Positions 13,152-24,995 of a stretch of DNA of 64,000 nt are shown here, piece after piece. A program made the position numbers and the translations under genes. This stretch comes from Uloborus plumipes (Eukaryota > Arthropoda > Arachnida > Araneae > Uloboridae). The DNA lies in NCBI GenBank assembly GCA_038373865.1, contig JAXGGA010000480.1, positions 1 to 64,000 of the forward strand, given 5' to 3'. The notes beneath the pieces were generated by a model. It saw only the letters and a list, made by a program, of their open reading frames with translations, searched no databases and had not been told where the DNA came from. Position 1 is the stretch's first letter. Each line of letters starts with the position of its first letter.

Positions 13152-13830
13152 CAGTAGCTGCTTCGCTCGGCGTTGCACAGTCTACCTCGAAAATTAACCC
13201 ATTTATGCCCAAGTTTTTTTTAACAATTTTTTTTTCAATTTTACCTGCTTAAAACTCTTAGTTGGGATGGTTTACATACATTTTAGGCTTAAAATAGTTC
13301 GCCATACGTATTAAGTTATTTACGTTGCCATATTTATTAAGTTATTTAACGTCCTGTTTATGGGATATTTTGCAGATATGTGAGCAAAATACGACCTTAC
13401 TTGACTTTTGCTAAGTAACATTACAGAAGGCATCTCTGATCAATTTTAAGCAAATCATTTTAAAATAATTTCATTTTATGAAAAAAAAGTTCGCAAAAAA
13501 AAACTTACTTTCTGTGGCTACCGATGCTGGATCGTTGCTTGACTGATTTGTCTGAAAATAGCTGTCAATAAATAAACTCTGATGTCCAAATAGTGGCTCT
13601 AACTGGTTTTCTCAAGAAGAAGGACTATTTAACTTGTGAAAAACCGCTTTAGTAAAATGATATACCCATTACAGGTTTTTGTACGCAGTAACTAACAAGC
13701 GTCCCGTTTTTAGACAACTGGGCATAAATGGGTTAAAAGTTGTGTCAAGTAACGCATGCTCTACAATCTGGCATAAACGAGAAAAAAGGAGTAACATTTC
13801 CTGTGACAACAGTCCCTAAAAATCTCTATT
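13152..13830 (+). mobile_element. SINE-like fragment of the CGTTGCACGG family, split by a TTAA MITE
   Basis: The left piece 13152-13193 (GTAGCTGCTTCGCTCGGCGT, then TGCACAGTCTACCTCGAAAA) and the sequence resuming after 13732 (TTAAAAGTTGTGTCAAGTAA) join into the same series as the copy at 44205 (CCTCGAAAATAAAAGTTGTG) and the copy at 38893. This is a dispersed retroposon-like head sequence. The class (SINE, RTE-derived or Penelope-like) cannot be settled here. The right limit is uncertain. Confidence 0.6.
13198..13732. mobile_element. piggyBac-like MITE, TTAA-flanked (CCCATTTATGCCC family, copy 1)
   Basis: The termini are CCCATTTATGCCCAAG and CTGGGCATAAATGGG, inverted over about 13 bp, and both sides carry TTAA (13194-13197 and 13733-13736). 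TTAA duplication with termini starting CC is typical of piggyBac. It is 535 bp long with no open frame. Further copies are at 26541-26942 and 57790-58297 (reverse). It interrupts a SINE-like repeat, and the paralogue at 44205 shows the uninterrupted sequence. Confidence 0.85.
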
Positions 13831-15523
13831 TAAATACGGACTAGTCCCAAAAAAGTCAAATCCAGAGAGGAAGGGAGAGAGAGAGAGCAATACGGCTTCT
13901 GTAAGAAAACAGAGGCTGATATATTGGAAAATAGACTTTTATTTTCGAAAAAACTTCAAATTAATTTTCGTACCAAAGCCAAAATTCCTTAGAAATATTA
14001 CTAAAGTTACAATCACAATGTGCCTCACATTTTAAAAACAAACCAAATGCACAATACCTCAAATGGAAAATTAAATAACAAAACAATACAAGGGTGGAAA
14101 TTTGATTTCGACATAAAATTGGCCTTCCTTTTAAAATATGTATATAATTGATTATCTTCAAATAAAACAGATAATTACTAAAAAGAATTAATCGCCAAAT
14201 TATCAAGAATCCAAGTATAAAAAAGTGCCAAATTTTTTTTAAAAAAACTACGCAGATTAGTAAACAAAATAATTTTAAATTTTAAGACAAAAAATCTTTT
14301 CTTGCTAAAAAAAAAGACTCAGATAAAGATTCATAGTTCATCAAGTTATTACCGAAGTAACTTGTTATTTTCAATCACTGAGAAAACTGACGTTTTATAG
14401 ATAGTGCGCAAAAACATCGTTATTTTAATTGAAAAATGTACACATCAATTAGAAATCTAAATTAAGATTTTATTCTTTTAGGACTACAGTAGTGGTTTTA
14501 TCGTTGAACTCTACAATCAAGTTCATCAGTAAACCGCTATTTGTCATGTTTTACGTTATTGCAACGGAAATAAGATATTTTTGCCACCCAATGTTTTACT
14601 ATCATCAACTGTTCATTTTTTATCTGCTCGGTATATCAAAAAAAAAAAAAAAAAACGGAAATCCTACAAATCAGAGAAGGCAACAGTAAAAGAGTTGTTC
14701 CGGAGCGGAATTACTAAACGCAGTCGCATCGCTAAGAGTTGAAAAACATTCCATGGCCTCTAATTACAAGAAAAAGAAACACTTCTCTAGCCACTAATTA
14801 AAAAAGAAAAAAAAAAAAAAAAACGGTGTATTCCCAAAATTTCCAGAAGAGTTTCTTTTCCTTCTTCATTCTAGCGAGGTTATTTTTTCGGACAGTGAAG
14901 TGCCCGCCACTAATAAAATCCCTGGATTATAAAATCAGCTACTTTTAAAAATCAAATCTGGAAGAACAGTATCATTACTATATCAAAACATGTTAAAATC
15001 ATCCTTTAATAAAATCATTAGCGCCGTTTTATAAACTCAAGTTCTTGGAGGGTATATGTTACAATCGGGTGGGGAGAGGGGGAGGAAACAAGCTTTTTCT
15101 TGTCTGAATAAAACCAAAATTTTCTTTCTCTTCAAGATTACAGAGAGGTTGACACTGTCAACTTGACAGTTCATATCATTCAGTTTGAGTAAAAATCGTC
15201 CGCTAGAAAAACATGCCTAAACGTCAAGATTTAAGAATGATCTTTACTTTCAAATTCTGTTTCTCAAACAACAATAAGTCAATATTTAAAAACAATTGCG
15301 TTATTTCTAAATGTACTTTTTACATATAAGTTAAATTCGATTTATGTTTTGACTAACTTAATATAAATACAGAAATTAGTAATTAGTTTATTTTTTACTT
15401 TGTTAAAACTTTAAATTTTTTTCGTTTTGTAATTTTATACATGCCGGTTTGTAAAATCTCGGAACCAATGTGATTTTATTAAGCGACAAGCACTGTATTA
15501 TCAAACTGGAAAGAAACGTACAA
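13831..15523. other. AT-rich non-coding stretch
   Basis: Nothing supported. It includes a short GA repeat (13871-13888) and poly-A runs near 14640 and 14808. Confidence 0.5.
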
Positions 15524-15715
15524 CACTGCAAAAAATATAATGTTGTTTTTATAGTAAATAGGGCTAATTTTTATGGTTATAAACTGCAAAATTGCTAATT
15601 TTACAGTAATAAATTAAAATTGCTAATTTTACAATTTATTACTGTGCTACAAATTTAAACTGAAACCTCCGTTTGCAAAAACAACAGTTTATTTTTCGCA
15701 GTTTATAGGTAAGAA
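15524..15715. mobile_element. MITE of the CACTGCAAAAAAT family, degraded
   Basis: Begins CACTGCAAAAAATATAATGT and continues with alternating TAATAAACTG, GCTAATTTTACAGT and CAATTTTA motifs, as in the intact copy at 35151-35486. The right terminus is not clear, so the end is approximate. Confidence 0.55.
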
Positions 15716-16183
15716 AAAGTCAACTGCAAGATATCGAGTAACAATTCACTAAAACTGGCGAATGTATCATGTCGCAAATTTCGAAACTGATAGCCACCCC
15801 CATGACATTGTGGCTCCGAAAAGCACATGAAAAATATTTTTTGTAGCTTCGTACATTCCTAAGGGGCCCCCAAATGCGATTGCGACTGTACTTCAAACCT
15901 GTAAGTTCGCTACTGAAAACTAAAAAAAAAACTTATATTTTGAGATAGGGCAGAGAAGGGCTGCTAATTGTTTTATAAAATAGAATAAGAAGCCTTTTCA
16001 AAATACACATGAAACTAAAGTCTTACCCAAACTTTGAGACAAATTCCAACCAGTGATAAATTTTTGTCCAAATTGTGATTACATTCATTAAAGAAATGTC
16101 TTAAATGTTCGCATAATAAATCGCAAAATATTTAGTCTGCAAAATGTAACTTCTAATGAAATAATTTAAACATTGGAAACACG

Positions 16184-16230
<47 letters not shown>

Positions 16231-17011
16231 TCAGCAAATTTTGTTGGATGATTCAACAAATTTATAGACATAATTAAATGCTCGAATATCCCTCTTAATT
16301 GGATGTAGATATGTGAATGTAATCATGCTTTACAATTCGGCAATATTTGGAGTTCCATTCGGAAATTTCCCTCTTCTCACATATTTAAGTTCAGATCGTC
16401 TCCGCTAATGCAACGAAATGTTAGTTTCAGCAAAAATGTCCGGTACCATTTTAGTTGCCATTACATCACTTAAATTCAATTACAATGTGCAAAGTTTACG
16501 GTGGCTTGAATTCGTTACACAGGCTCCTCATTTCGAATTTTTTCGGAGGGCTGGGGGGGGGGAGGGTTTAAAGGGGAAAAAAAACTCCACTTAAATTATT
16601 CCATGAAACAGCAATATAACTTTCCCATTTGATGCCCCCCCCCCTCCCCCGGATCCCTTAAATGGCTGAAAGGTCTGCCTAAATTTTCGCTCTTTAAAAC
16701 TCATCCAAGCAGGACCACCTTCAGTTTTTATTTTCCTCCTATTTTCATTTCCGTTCAATTAACTCGTTTCACACTGAACTCAAAACCCGTCTTTGTCGTT
16801 GTAACGAAATTTGACTATATTTCGCATTTCTCCAAAGCTTTGTTTCGAGTTATACCACTATGATCCCCGGCATGACTAATTTTACTTCGATGCATGCAAC
16901 CGGCGAAGGTTATGCAGGCAGAATACGTACTGTAGTAGACAAAAACGACAAATCTCCGCAATGCATCCTCCCCCCGACCCCTCCCGCGGAGAGAGAACAA
17001 TCGTTACTCAC
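15716..17011. other. Non-coding stretch with (AT)20 and a G/C-tract pair
   Basis: 16188-16227 is (AT)20. At 16550-16565 a G run and at about 16636-16650 a C run face each other (GGCTGGGGGGGGGGAGGG and CCCCCCCCCTCCCCC), a pattern seen inside several hAT MITEs here, but no termini were found. Because the exon at 17012-17146 has its donor at this boundary, 17011 downward is intron if that exon is real. Confidence 0.6.
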
Positions 17012-17480
17012 CTCGTCATCATCGACATCGATGCCCGCATCCGAGAGCAAATCCTCGTCGCTGGTGGTCGCCTCGTCGGCCGACTTGCACCAGCGCCGGC
17101 AGCCCGGCGACCAGCCCGTCCTGGTGCTGCTGCTGCTGCTGGCCATCGCTCGCACACAAAACTCTAAGACGGACACCACACACGAACACACACACACACA
17201 CAAAAGAAAACCGAGAGCAAAACAAAGGGATCGGATGTGGAGAAAGAAAGAAGTCTCTCTCCCGTTCCACCTCTGGGGTATCGGGAGTAGTGAGCACTGA
17301 GAGCTACACGACGCGCGCGTTGGACGGGATCTGTCGAGAAACTGGCGAGATGCAGAGGAGGAGAAGAGTAGGGTAGAGGGATCAGCCCGGGAGGGGGCGC
17401 TGGCGGCGGGATGCGCGGCGCCTCCGCAGATGAGGAGCGGCGATGACGGGATGAGGATGGAAGAGGAAGGAGGATGCCGG
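17000..17480 (-). promoter_or_regulatory. CpG-rich promoter-like island with initiator-like TCAGT
   Basis: The segment has many CpG dinucleotides (ACGACGCGCGCGTTGG near 17308, GGCGGCGGGATGCGCGGCGC near 17402), unlike anything else here. On the minus strand TCAGT at about 17302-17298 fits the arthropod initiator consensus. No TATA box lies about 30 bp upstream. A GT/CA tract at about 17185-17203 falls in the putative 5' leader. Confidence 0.45.
17012..17146 (-). CDS. Probable first coding exon, acidic N-terminus, unknown gene
   Basis: On the minus strand an ATG at 17146-17144 (context GCGATGG) opens a 45-codon frame. It starts with MASSSSSTRTGWSPG, has a Cys/Arg-rich patch and ends in a strongly acidic segment (TSDEDLLSDAGIDVDDDE). 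The frame ends exactly at GAG|GTGAGTAA, a near-consensus splice donor, in phase 0. No ATG occurs on the minus strand between 17300 and this start. A TCAGT initiator-like element lies at about 17298-17302. The segment is in the only strong CpG-rich island of the window, in an AT-rich setting. I do not recognise the protein. It lies downstream, on the same strand, of the MRL-like exon at 32464-32602, so it may be an alternative first exon of that gene (which would then lack the helix) or belong to another gene. A second frame through the same exon is open too, so frame choice rests on the first-ATG argument and on the acidic composition. Confidence 0.5.
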
Positions 17481-18538
17481 GGTTCCCCTGCTCTAACTAA
17501 AAGCAGAGGTTCTGAAAATTGTGTAAATTTAGCGGCTTTAAATGCACAGCAACTAACGAGCATTCCAGAAAAATAACTTTGTGCTCGTTAGTATAAAAAG
17601 TCTACTGAAAGTGTCTGAAATCTATCAGTAGGAGATTAAAATTGGAGATTTAAAAAAATAATTACACCTACACATTTACATTGAGAAAAAGATGAAACCA
17701 ACAAAAACATATCTAATATTGAATAAATGACTTCTGTAAAAGCATCAGCAGGTCTCAATTAAGTTTTGAAGTGTTAATGAGAAGAAAATTATCATTTTAT
17801 GATACCAAAAATTACATTTTATATACACTGCAAGAAAAAAAAAGAAAAATGCAGTACTACAGTAGTTGCCGCTTTTATTATTCACGTTTGTTCTGTTTAT
17901 ATACGTTATTTCAGTTTAGATTCAATGAAAGTGCTGATTCTATAATCCGGTGTCCACTGCAACAGAAAATCTCTCGTAAACTGGATTTCATAAAGGATTC
18001 TACACTTAAAAGAAAACTGTTGTATTACTAGAAACTCTCTTGTAAAACTGTTCCATAAAGTTTTCTAGTAAACGTACAGCTTCTTCTTAATCAACTCTGA
18101 AAAGAAGCAGTATCGTTACTAGAAAAGTAATGAACTAAAAAAAGTTTTTAGAAGGATGTATTGCAGTTTTTTTTCTACAATATAGTAACGATGCAGCTTC
18201 TTTTTCAGTTTTGCTGCTAAAGATTGAGCTGCATCATTACTAGAAAAGTTTATGGAACCCCAATTTCCTTGTAGTACTGCAAGTTTTATTTTTATTTTTG
18301 ATCTTTGGAAGTAGTTTCTTCATCGAAATCAACTACACGTTAACCCTTTAACGGGCCCTTTATTTCTTGTAATTAGTACTATTTACGAATATATTTTACA
18401 AATATATTTAGTTTTTTCTAAATTTAGTAAATTCTACAATCTACTAAAGGAATTGAGTATTAAAGGTGATTACTATTCATTAGGTAAAAGAGAGTACCTT
18501 AAACATTTAAAATAATTGATAAAATTGGTGGTAAGTAC
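17481..18538. other. Non-coding; possible MITE at 17826-18286
   Basis: ATGCAGTACTACAGTAG near 17849 faces CTTGTAGTACTGCAAG near 18270, and GAAGCAGTATCGTTACTAG (18102-18121) faces AGTAACGATGCAGCTTC (18184-18201), suggesting a decayed inverted-repeat element. A lone TTAACCCTTTAACGGGCCC (about 18340-18358) resembles one end of a TTAA MITE, but I find no partner. Confidence 0.4.
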
Positions 18539-19279
18539 TAGGGATGCACCGATAAGCAAATTGGCCGATTACCGATTAATCGGCTGTTGATAATCGGCCG
18601 ATTAATGATAAGGATGATTGTTTTTAATACTATCAATTTTCCCATCCCTGTTTTTTCTCTCTTATAGAATTCCGAGTTTGGAGATAGTAAGTAATTTATT
18701 TCGGAGAGAAGATTTTTTTTCCAATTTCCTAGTTTTACAAAATAATTTCACTATTTTATCAAATTTCTTAGAACCAATTTTCATATTATTGTCAATTCTA
18801 TTACATTAACTCATTGTTAATTATTTTAATTGGACATAAAAATTCAAAAAATAGGGTGGGTGGGGGAGTCTGTGGTGAGCACTCCAATTTAGGAGTACTT
18901 TTAATTGAAATTTTTTTAATAATTGATAGCAACTTAATTCAAGACTTTTATTCTTTGCGAAAACTAGAAGTTATCTAAAATCCCTGTGCTAAGGATATAA
19001 CTGTCATCACATGAAAAATGTTGCAACATTGTCTATGATATTTACTCATAGTAGGAGAAATAATTTATTAAAAACTTTATATCAACTGCGAGGATTATTA
19101 TGACTGTTTATAAAATTATTTCTCCTAGTTTCTTAGTTAAGGTATTCTTTGAAGAATAAAATTAAAAAAAATAATTTTTCGGCCGATTAATCGGTCCGAT
19201 ATATCCGATTATTAATAATCGGCAAAGTGGCCGATTATGGCCGATTAATCAGTACTGCCGATTAATCGGTGCATCCCTA
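18539..19279. mobile_element. hAT MITE (TAGGGATGCACCGAT family), 8-bp TSD GTAAGTAC
   Basis: The left end is TAGGGATGCACCGATAAG and the right end is ATTAATCGGTGCATCCCTA. GTAAGTAC flanks both sides exactly (18531-18538 and 19280-19287). The ends are full of palindromic CCGATTAATCGG units. The core is AT-rich with no transposase. TAGGG matches the YARNG terminus rule for hAT elements, and 8 bp is the hAT duplication length. Confidence 0.92.
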
Positions 19280-20205
19280 GTAAGTACACTTACCACGGCC
19301 TTAAATAACATGCTTAAAATATTGTCAGGTAGGTTGGCGCTGTAAAAAAGCGCAAAATAATTAAGCATTTCACTTTGCCTCAATTTTATTTTGCCCCACG
19401 CGCCCCACTTCAACAATTTATTCTTCTGTTCGATTTACTTTTCCCATGAGACAATTTATCAATTAAAAGTATGTGTAAAACACCGTCTAAGTCCAAGAAC
19501 AAAGCATAAAGCAAACTGAGTACTCGGCGACAAGTGGATAAAGTCTCTATGACACACGCGACAATGAATACATTCACGATGCCGAGACACTAACACCTAC
19601 GTCATACAGTCAAACACACATCCTACGCTTCATTCATAAACCACAATCTCATTCACACGTTCCTTTCATATTACGCTACACCGGAAAACGTGACAAAAGA
19701 AAAAAAAAAAAAAAACTTGAAATGACTAACCGATCCGTGGCATAAAACCAAGTCGAAACGTAAGAAACTCTTTCGAGATTGATTTTTCCGAAGTATCGAA
19801 TTTTGTCAGTGTATTGAATTCGTAGGACAATTGCAGCCGAAAACTTTATTAGAGGGTTTGTGGAGGCATAACAGGCGGTGACACTCACAACTCACTATGG
19901 GAGTAAAACCCAAAACGGATTTAAATGTTCATGAAAAAATACACGCATCTTAATAACATAGAATTATTCTAGCAATAATTTCTCGTAATATTTAAAATTA
20001 TAGTCTGTCGCTTCAGTAATCAAAATGGTTTCATTTGTGCGAAATGTTCAAAACGCTAACCGTTTAGGATCGTTATTAGACAAACATGTCCCTGAAGTCC
20101 AATCTTATTTTATAAATCATAGAATGCAAATAATTCCCTATTTTCTTCATGCTATTGATACATCAGAATCATAATACAGACGACGCTCATTTTACGACCA
20201 CTAGT
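19280..20205. other. Non-coding stretch
   Basis: I see no supported gene or bounded element. Confidence 0.45.
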
Positions 20206-20640
20206 TATAAAGTTCAGACTATCCCAATATAACGGCCGGTGGGAAAAACCGCAACTTTTATCACAATATACTCTTTGTTCTACCTCTTATAGCGACCACT
20301 CGTTTTGAAGACTATTCCAATATATAACGACCGGTGGGAAAAACCCTGGGACGTCATTTCGAATTTTTCCAGGGGGGGGGGGGGGGCAAAAGGTGCATAC
20401 ACAACGGAAAATTTTCCAAAAAGTGGCAAAACTACGCCCACTTATGTGCCAATACATTGATTTCCCAAAGTCAGGGGGGTCAATTGACCCCCTTGCCCCC
20501 CCCCCTCCTAAATGACGGGACTGGAAAAACCCCAACTTTATTCCAATATAGTCTATGTTCTAGCGACCACTCGTAAAAAAAACCTTTTCTGTGGGACGGA
20601 GATGGTCGTTATGTTCGAGCGTCGATAAGTAATAACATAA
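20206..20640. repeat. Repeat unit with a G/C-tract insertion
   Basis: A unit of about 90-95 bp recurs: CCAATATAACGGCCGGTGGG (20225), CCAATATATAACGACCGGTG (20317), and a part containing CCAATATAGTCTATGTTCTA followed by GCGACCACTCG (20543-20575). Between the second and third a segment runs from about 20350 to 20520. It has a G14-type run, a matching C run and inverted flanks (GACGTCATTT and AAATGACG), probably a small insertion. No clean target duplication was read. Confidence 0.45.
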
Positions 20641-22997
20641 GCACATGATAAGTAATAAACTACTTACAATAAAACTTAATTCAGACATAAAATGCTTCAT
20701 AACTTTTAGTCTTTCTCTCAGCATTTTACTTTTACTTTAAGATTACACTTAATGTGATTTCTCCTTTGTAATCATGTGCGAAATTTTGTACATTTTTTTA
20801 AAAAATCCAAAATCTAACGCTTCAAGAATGTATCAAAATCTGATGAACTAAACAAATGCCACGGCGAACAAGTATACTAAACGAAACTAAGCGACTGCGG
20901 AAGATACACAATCATTGTTTCCTTGGCTACATTTTCCGACGAAAATAAATAATACAGCTTATTATCTCCCAGATTTATACGGGACGAAAAAGAGGCAGCT
21001 ATTCAGTCCGTCGATAAAAGATAAATCCATCTTCCCTTCCACGTGGGGAAGTATAGTTTTGAAAGAAAAGTTACTCTCCGGGAATAGTTTCGCCATGGTA
21101 ATCCATCAATCAGGCGAAGAAAAAGAACGCAGATCCGACGAAGTCCTGTAATTCCCAAGCGTCAATATTGTTACAGACATCGATTCTGATTTAGGCCGCT
21201 GGAATGTGACGCCGGGGAGTAGAAGAGACTCTTGTACGTGAGGATCTCTGCTGCGAAAATGTATTAAAATGAAGTGAGAGAGTGTAGCGAATATTTTCGT
21301 TACATTTCACTTTTCGTGTGTTAATGCATCGACGGATTCCGAAGTTGAGTTTTATAACTGCGTTGGATATTTCGAGTGCGGTTACGTTCTTATTAATTGA
21401 TGAAATATTTATCTTACCCAGTTTTTTATAAATTAATGCTACATTATAAAACTTAAGTAGTATCAGCTTTATTATTACTCTGGTTTATAATTGGTTAAAA
21501 AATCACTTCGGCTTGAAGGCTAGTTTAACCATTTTGTCCCAAATTAATTTGACAATGAATTTCTCTCTTTTTTTTTAAATTGAAAATACCTCAACAACAT
21601 ACATACTGAGTGTAAAAATTTTGAAAATCAGTAGGGCCTAAGCCCCCCTACACTTTAGGGCCCCTAAGTAAACTGATTCCGATCGAGATACCACCTATCG
21701 CCCTCAGCATGATTCCAGCCATTCATAATATTAAATTAATATAAACGGGACTTCTGAGTCGGGGCATAAAGGGTAAAAGTATTACACTTTTTTTTAGGCA
21801 ACCCTCCTTAAATAAAAGGAAATACTCCACCCTTATTTAAACATTGGTATTATATACTTTTGTCAGATTTAGGTAAGTACAATTAGCTAATCAGGGAGGT
21901 CACATATAAAGCTAAAAATATAGTTCAATATCCCACCACGAAATTCGTTAGCAATAATTAAAATTCAACCATCATACTGGTGATGAGTTTCACCAACTTT
22001 ATGGTGATTTTGCTAATACGATTGTGGCAGTGAAATATTGAACGAATTTTGTGGTGAAAAGTTGAACCGCGTTTCAAGTTTTTCTCAGACCAGTTTCTTC
22101 CTCTTTTCTGTTTCTTGGGAACTTCTTCTAAGAAGGCAGAATTTCACTAACATGTTCTATACTGAATAAAATCATGGGGAGGGGGGGGGGAACAATCATA
22201 TATTACAATACAACCATTCGGGGCGTTCGAGTACTTGAAGACCAATACAAACAAATCATACGCAGTTATATTCTTTACGTAGATTACAGGAGTAATTTCT
22301 TGCACAAACAAATTAGTGTTTCCTTTTTAAGTCTAGTGGGTTCCTGCTATTTTTCGATTACCACGAAAAATGAAAATTTTTAGGGCCATATTACAAGATG
22401 TACAACAAAACTCTTTTCAAACATTCAGACTGGAACGGAACTCGAAGTCTGATGCAAATAATCTTTATTCTTGTGGAGTAATATTCTGCCTCTCATTAAA
22501 ATTGTTTAAAAAACAAACCTTACGCTCTACATTTATTGCCATTAAGGATACGGGTTTATTAATAGTGAGGCGATTGCAGCAGTTGAATGTTACCTATAGT
22601 TTGTTTATTATACTCTTATTATTATCATTAGTTTTATTACTATTAATGAAAAGCAGCAATGCTCGGTCAAGGGTGTGTCGGTGACCGACATTAACTTGAC
22701 CCTACCCAAGTTTGTTCTAGACAGTTTTGGTTGCGAGTTGTTTACTCGCAGCTAATGATTTTGGCTTTTTCTAATCTTTGCGTTATACTTAAAATGCTTC
22801 CAAACCGTTTGTTTAATTTAATTGCTAATTTGATTTTCACAAAAGCAGAGTTTATAGATGAACCACCCTAATTGGTAGAAAATCAGTGATATTTAAAAAA
22901 TGCAACAATAGATTCGGAGGATATTTTGCTAGCATTGAACAGCCTAAGACTGATACCCAAAATTGTATCCACCGCGTAACGGGTAAACTTCATTTTA
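20641..22997. other. Non-coding stretch
   Basis: No supported gene. 21932-22055 holds an imperfect inverted repeat (CCACCACGAAATTCGTT against GAACGAATTTTGTGGTG). A poly-G run lies at about 22181-22190. Confidence 0.45.
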
Positions 22998-23150
22998 GAA
23001 GTTAAAAATGCAAGACAACGTGTCCAAAAGTACAAATAAAATGTTTAAAAAGAGTTGGAAAATAGTTTTGCTAGAGTTGCTAGAGTTTTCCAACTCTTTT
23101 TAAACATTTTATTTGTACTTTTGGACACGTTGTCTTGCATTTTTAACTTC
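22998..23150. repeat. Perfect inverted repeat, 65-bp arms and 23-bp loop
   Basis: Arms 22998-23062 and 23086-23150 are exact reverse complements over all 65 bases, as checked base by base. A transcript would form a long perfect hairpin. Flanks show no target duplication. It may be a young foldback insertion, a hairpin-RNA locus or an assembly or sequencing palindrome. Confidence 0.95.
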
Positions 23151-23530
23151 ATTAATTGTACAAAGTTTTTGACTGCTTTTCTTACAAATTAATTTTAGAA
23201 ACAATTATTTTAAATTAAAAGAAGTTTTTTTTGCTTAACAAATCACGCTAGTAAACTATTTTCAGTAGGTCAAATTTTCAGCTCTTATTCTTAAATGATT
23301 TTTGTAAAGTGAAACCCAGCTTCAATGAACTTCAGGAGACCGAAGTCTTTGTTTTATGTGACGGGTATTTTGTTGTAATGAAGTTCAAGCAATATGAAGG
23401 CAATTTAATAAGTGACATATTATGCGCCCCCAAATCTAGAGGCCCTGGAGGGCAGTCAAAAATGTTCATTAAAAAATTTTTACGTAATTCTTTCATGGAC
23501 AAAGGGTCCCGAAAAGTTGCACTGCAATGG
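23151..23530. other. Unassigned sequence between the hairpin and a hAT foldback
   Basis: The open frame at 23309-23608 runs into the hAT foldback element and has no splice context. I do not call it coding. Confidence 0.4.
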
Positions 23531-23538
23531 GCCCTCAA

Positions 23539-24164
23539 TAGGGTGGGGCGAAAAATAAAAAGTTTTTCAGATCAACTTCTAATAGTTGCCAAAAGATGGC
23601 TTTGGTGATATTTAGCTTTTGTGCAAAATTTGAAAAAAATCGGTTAATATCTTCAGGGGGCGCTGCGATCGCAAAGTTTTATCATATAGCTTTGTTATGG
23701 ATTTTATGGTTAAAATATCAAAAAGAATGCCTTTAGCTAGTCTCTTGCGTTTTTTTTACTCAAAGATGTTTCATGCTTTAAAACATATGAAATGACTCAC
23801 AAACATTATTTATATGATATATTTATATTTAAAAAAAACACTATTTTCACGTTTTGTTTCTTTAAATGCTTGAAATATAATATATCATATAAATATTTCT
23901 TGTGAGTTATTTCACATGCTTTGAATGCATGAATATATCTTATGAGTAAAAAAATGCAATGAGATTAACTAACGGCATTGTTTTTCATATTTTAACCATA
24001 AAATCCCGATAAAAGCTATGATAAAACTTTGCGATCGCAGCGCCCCCTGAAGATATTCACCGATTTTTCTCAAATTTGGCACAAAAGCTAACTATCTCCA
24101 AAGACAACTTTTGGCAACTATTAGAAATTGATCTGAAAAACTTTTTATATTTCGCCCCACCCTA
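23539..24164. mobile_element. hAT foldback element, TAGGGTGGGGCGAAAAAT family, copy 1, TSD GCCCTCAA
   Basis: The left end is TAGGGTGGGGCGAAAAATAA and the right end TTTCGCCCCACCCTA. GCCCTCAA flanks both sides exactly (23531-23538 and 24165-24172). Nearly the whole 626 bp is one inverted repeat with arms of about 300 bp: GGGGGCGCTGCGATCGCAAA on the left answers TTTGCGATCGCAGCGCCCCC on the right. The copy at 59314-59954 has its own 8-bp duplication. Confidence 0.93.
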
Positions 24165-24338
24165 GCCCTCAAGCTTGTAATTTAGCCAGTGAACTTTATC
24201 GGGACTGAATGTTTCCCGCTGAAACGGATATTTCGTTGTATTCGTATGCGCTGTAACGGATTCCACAGTATTGTACAATAATAAAAAATAAGAAACATTT
24301 TAATTCAATTTATCGCACACATGAAGTAGTATCACAGG

Positions 24339-24987
24339 CAGTAGCGTGCACAAAGGGGCATATGCAACCATAAGATTTCGCTATATTATTACAGACAGTG
24401 GCACCGAGTATTAAAAATCAAAGGAAATGCTCAAATTTAAAATGGAAGAATAGATGCAAAATGGATGGTTGCAAAAGAGGGCTAGATTTCAAAATGATGA
24501 CTTTCATTAAAAAAATGAGCTTTAGATATTTATTGAAAAAAAATACTTGATGGAAACTATCAAATATTGTTGCATTATATGCTTCTTTCTAGAATTACGA
24601 GTGAAAATTAATACTATTTTTTAGTCGTAAAAACGTAAAAGATAAACTGTGGATTAGCCAAACGTCGTCTACAAAAGAACAGCTCAAGAAAGAGCATTAA
24701 ACATTAGAATTTTAATTCTATTTTCCTCGGATTTACTTGCAATGAATATTTCGAGTGTGGCTAGGGTGAATGTTTGTACTAAAAACACCTTCATCATTCT
24801 CAAATGATATTAATTTTAGTAATTTTTGTGACTTCATAAAAAATTTAACAATTAAATAGCATAAATTGAAGAAAAAAGATGAAATACAGGTTTTTTTGTT
24901 CACCAAGCGGTAATTCTAGAAATTATGTCTTATCTCAATGGTGGTATGCACCCCCTCCACCCAAATTAATTTCTGGGCATGCTACTG
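24339..24987. mobile_element. hAT element with CAGTAGCGTGCACA end, TSD ATCACAGG/ACCACAGG
   Basis: The left end is CAGTAGCGTGCACAAAGGGG and the right end TGGGCATGCTACTG. The flanks 24331-24338 (ATCACAGG) and 24988-24995 (ACCACAGG) agree at 7 of 8 positions. No transposase frame is present in its 649 bp. The C-rich block ACCCCCTCCACCC near the right end matches the G tract typical of these families. Confidence 0.85.
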
Positions 24988-24995
24988 ACCACAGG

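Noticed and set aside
17019..17297. Alternative frame with a QQQQQH stretch through the same exon
   Set aside because: It begins at GTG, not ATG. The first ATG of the leader opens the other frame, which has the acidic, protein-like sequence.
16910..17563. 217-codon minus-strand open frame over the CpG-rich island
   Set aside because: Most of it is upstream leader and GT/CA-repeat sequence. Only the part from the ATG at 17146 to the donor at 17012 has promoter and splice support.
22998..23150. Pre-microRNA reading of the perfect hairpin
   Set aside because: Animal pre-miRNAs have shorter stems with bulges. A perfect 65-bp stem fits siRNA-type hairpins, foldback DNA or an artefact better.
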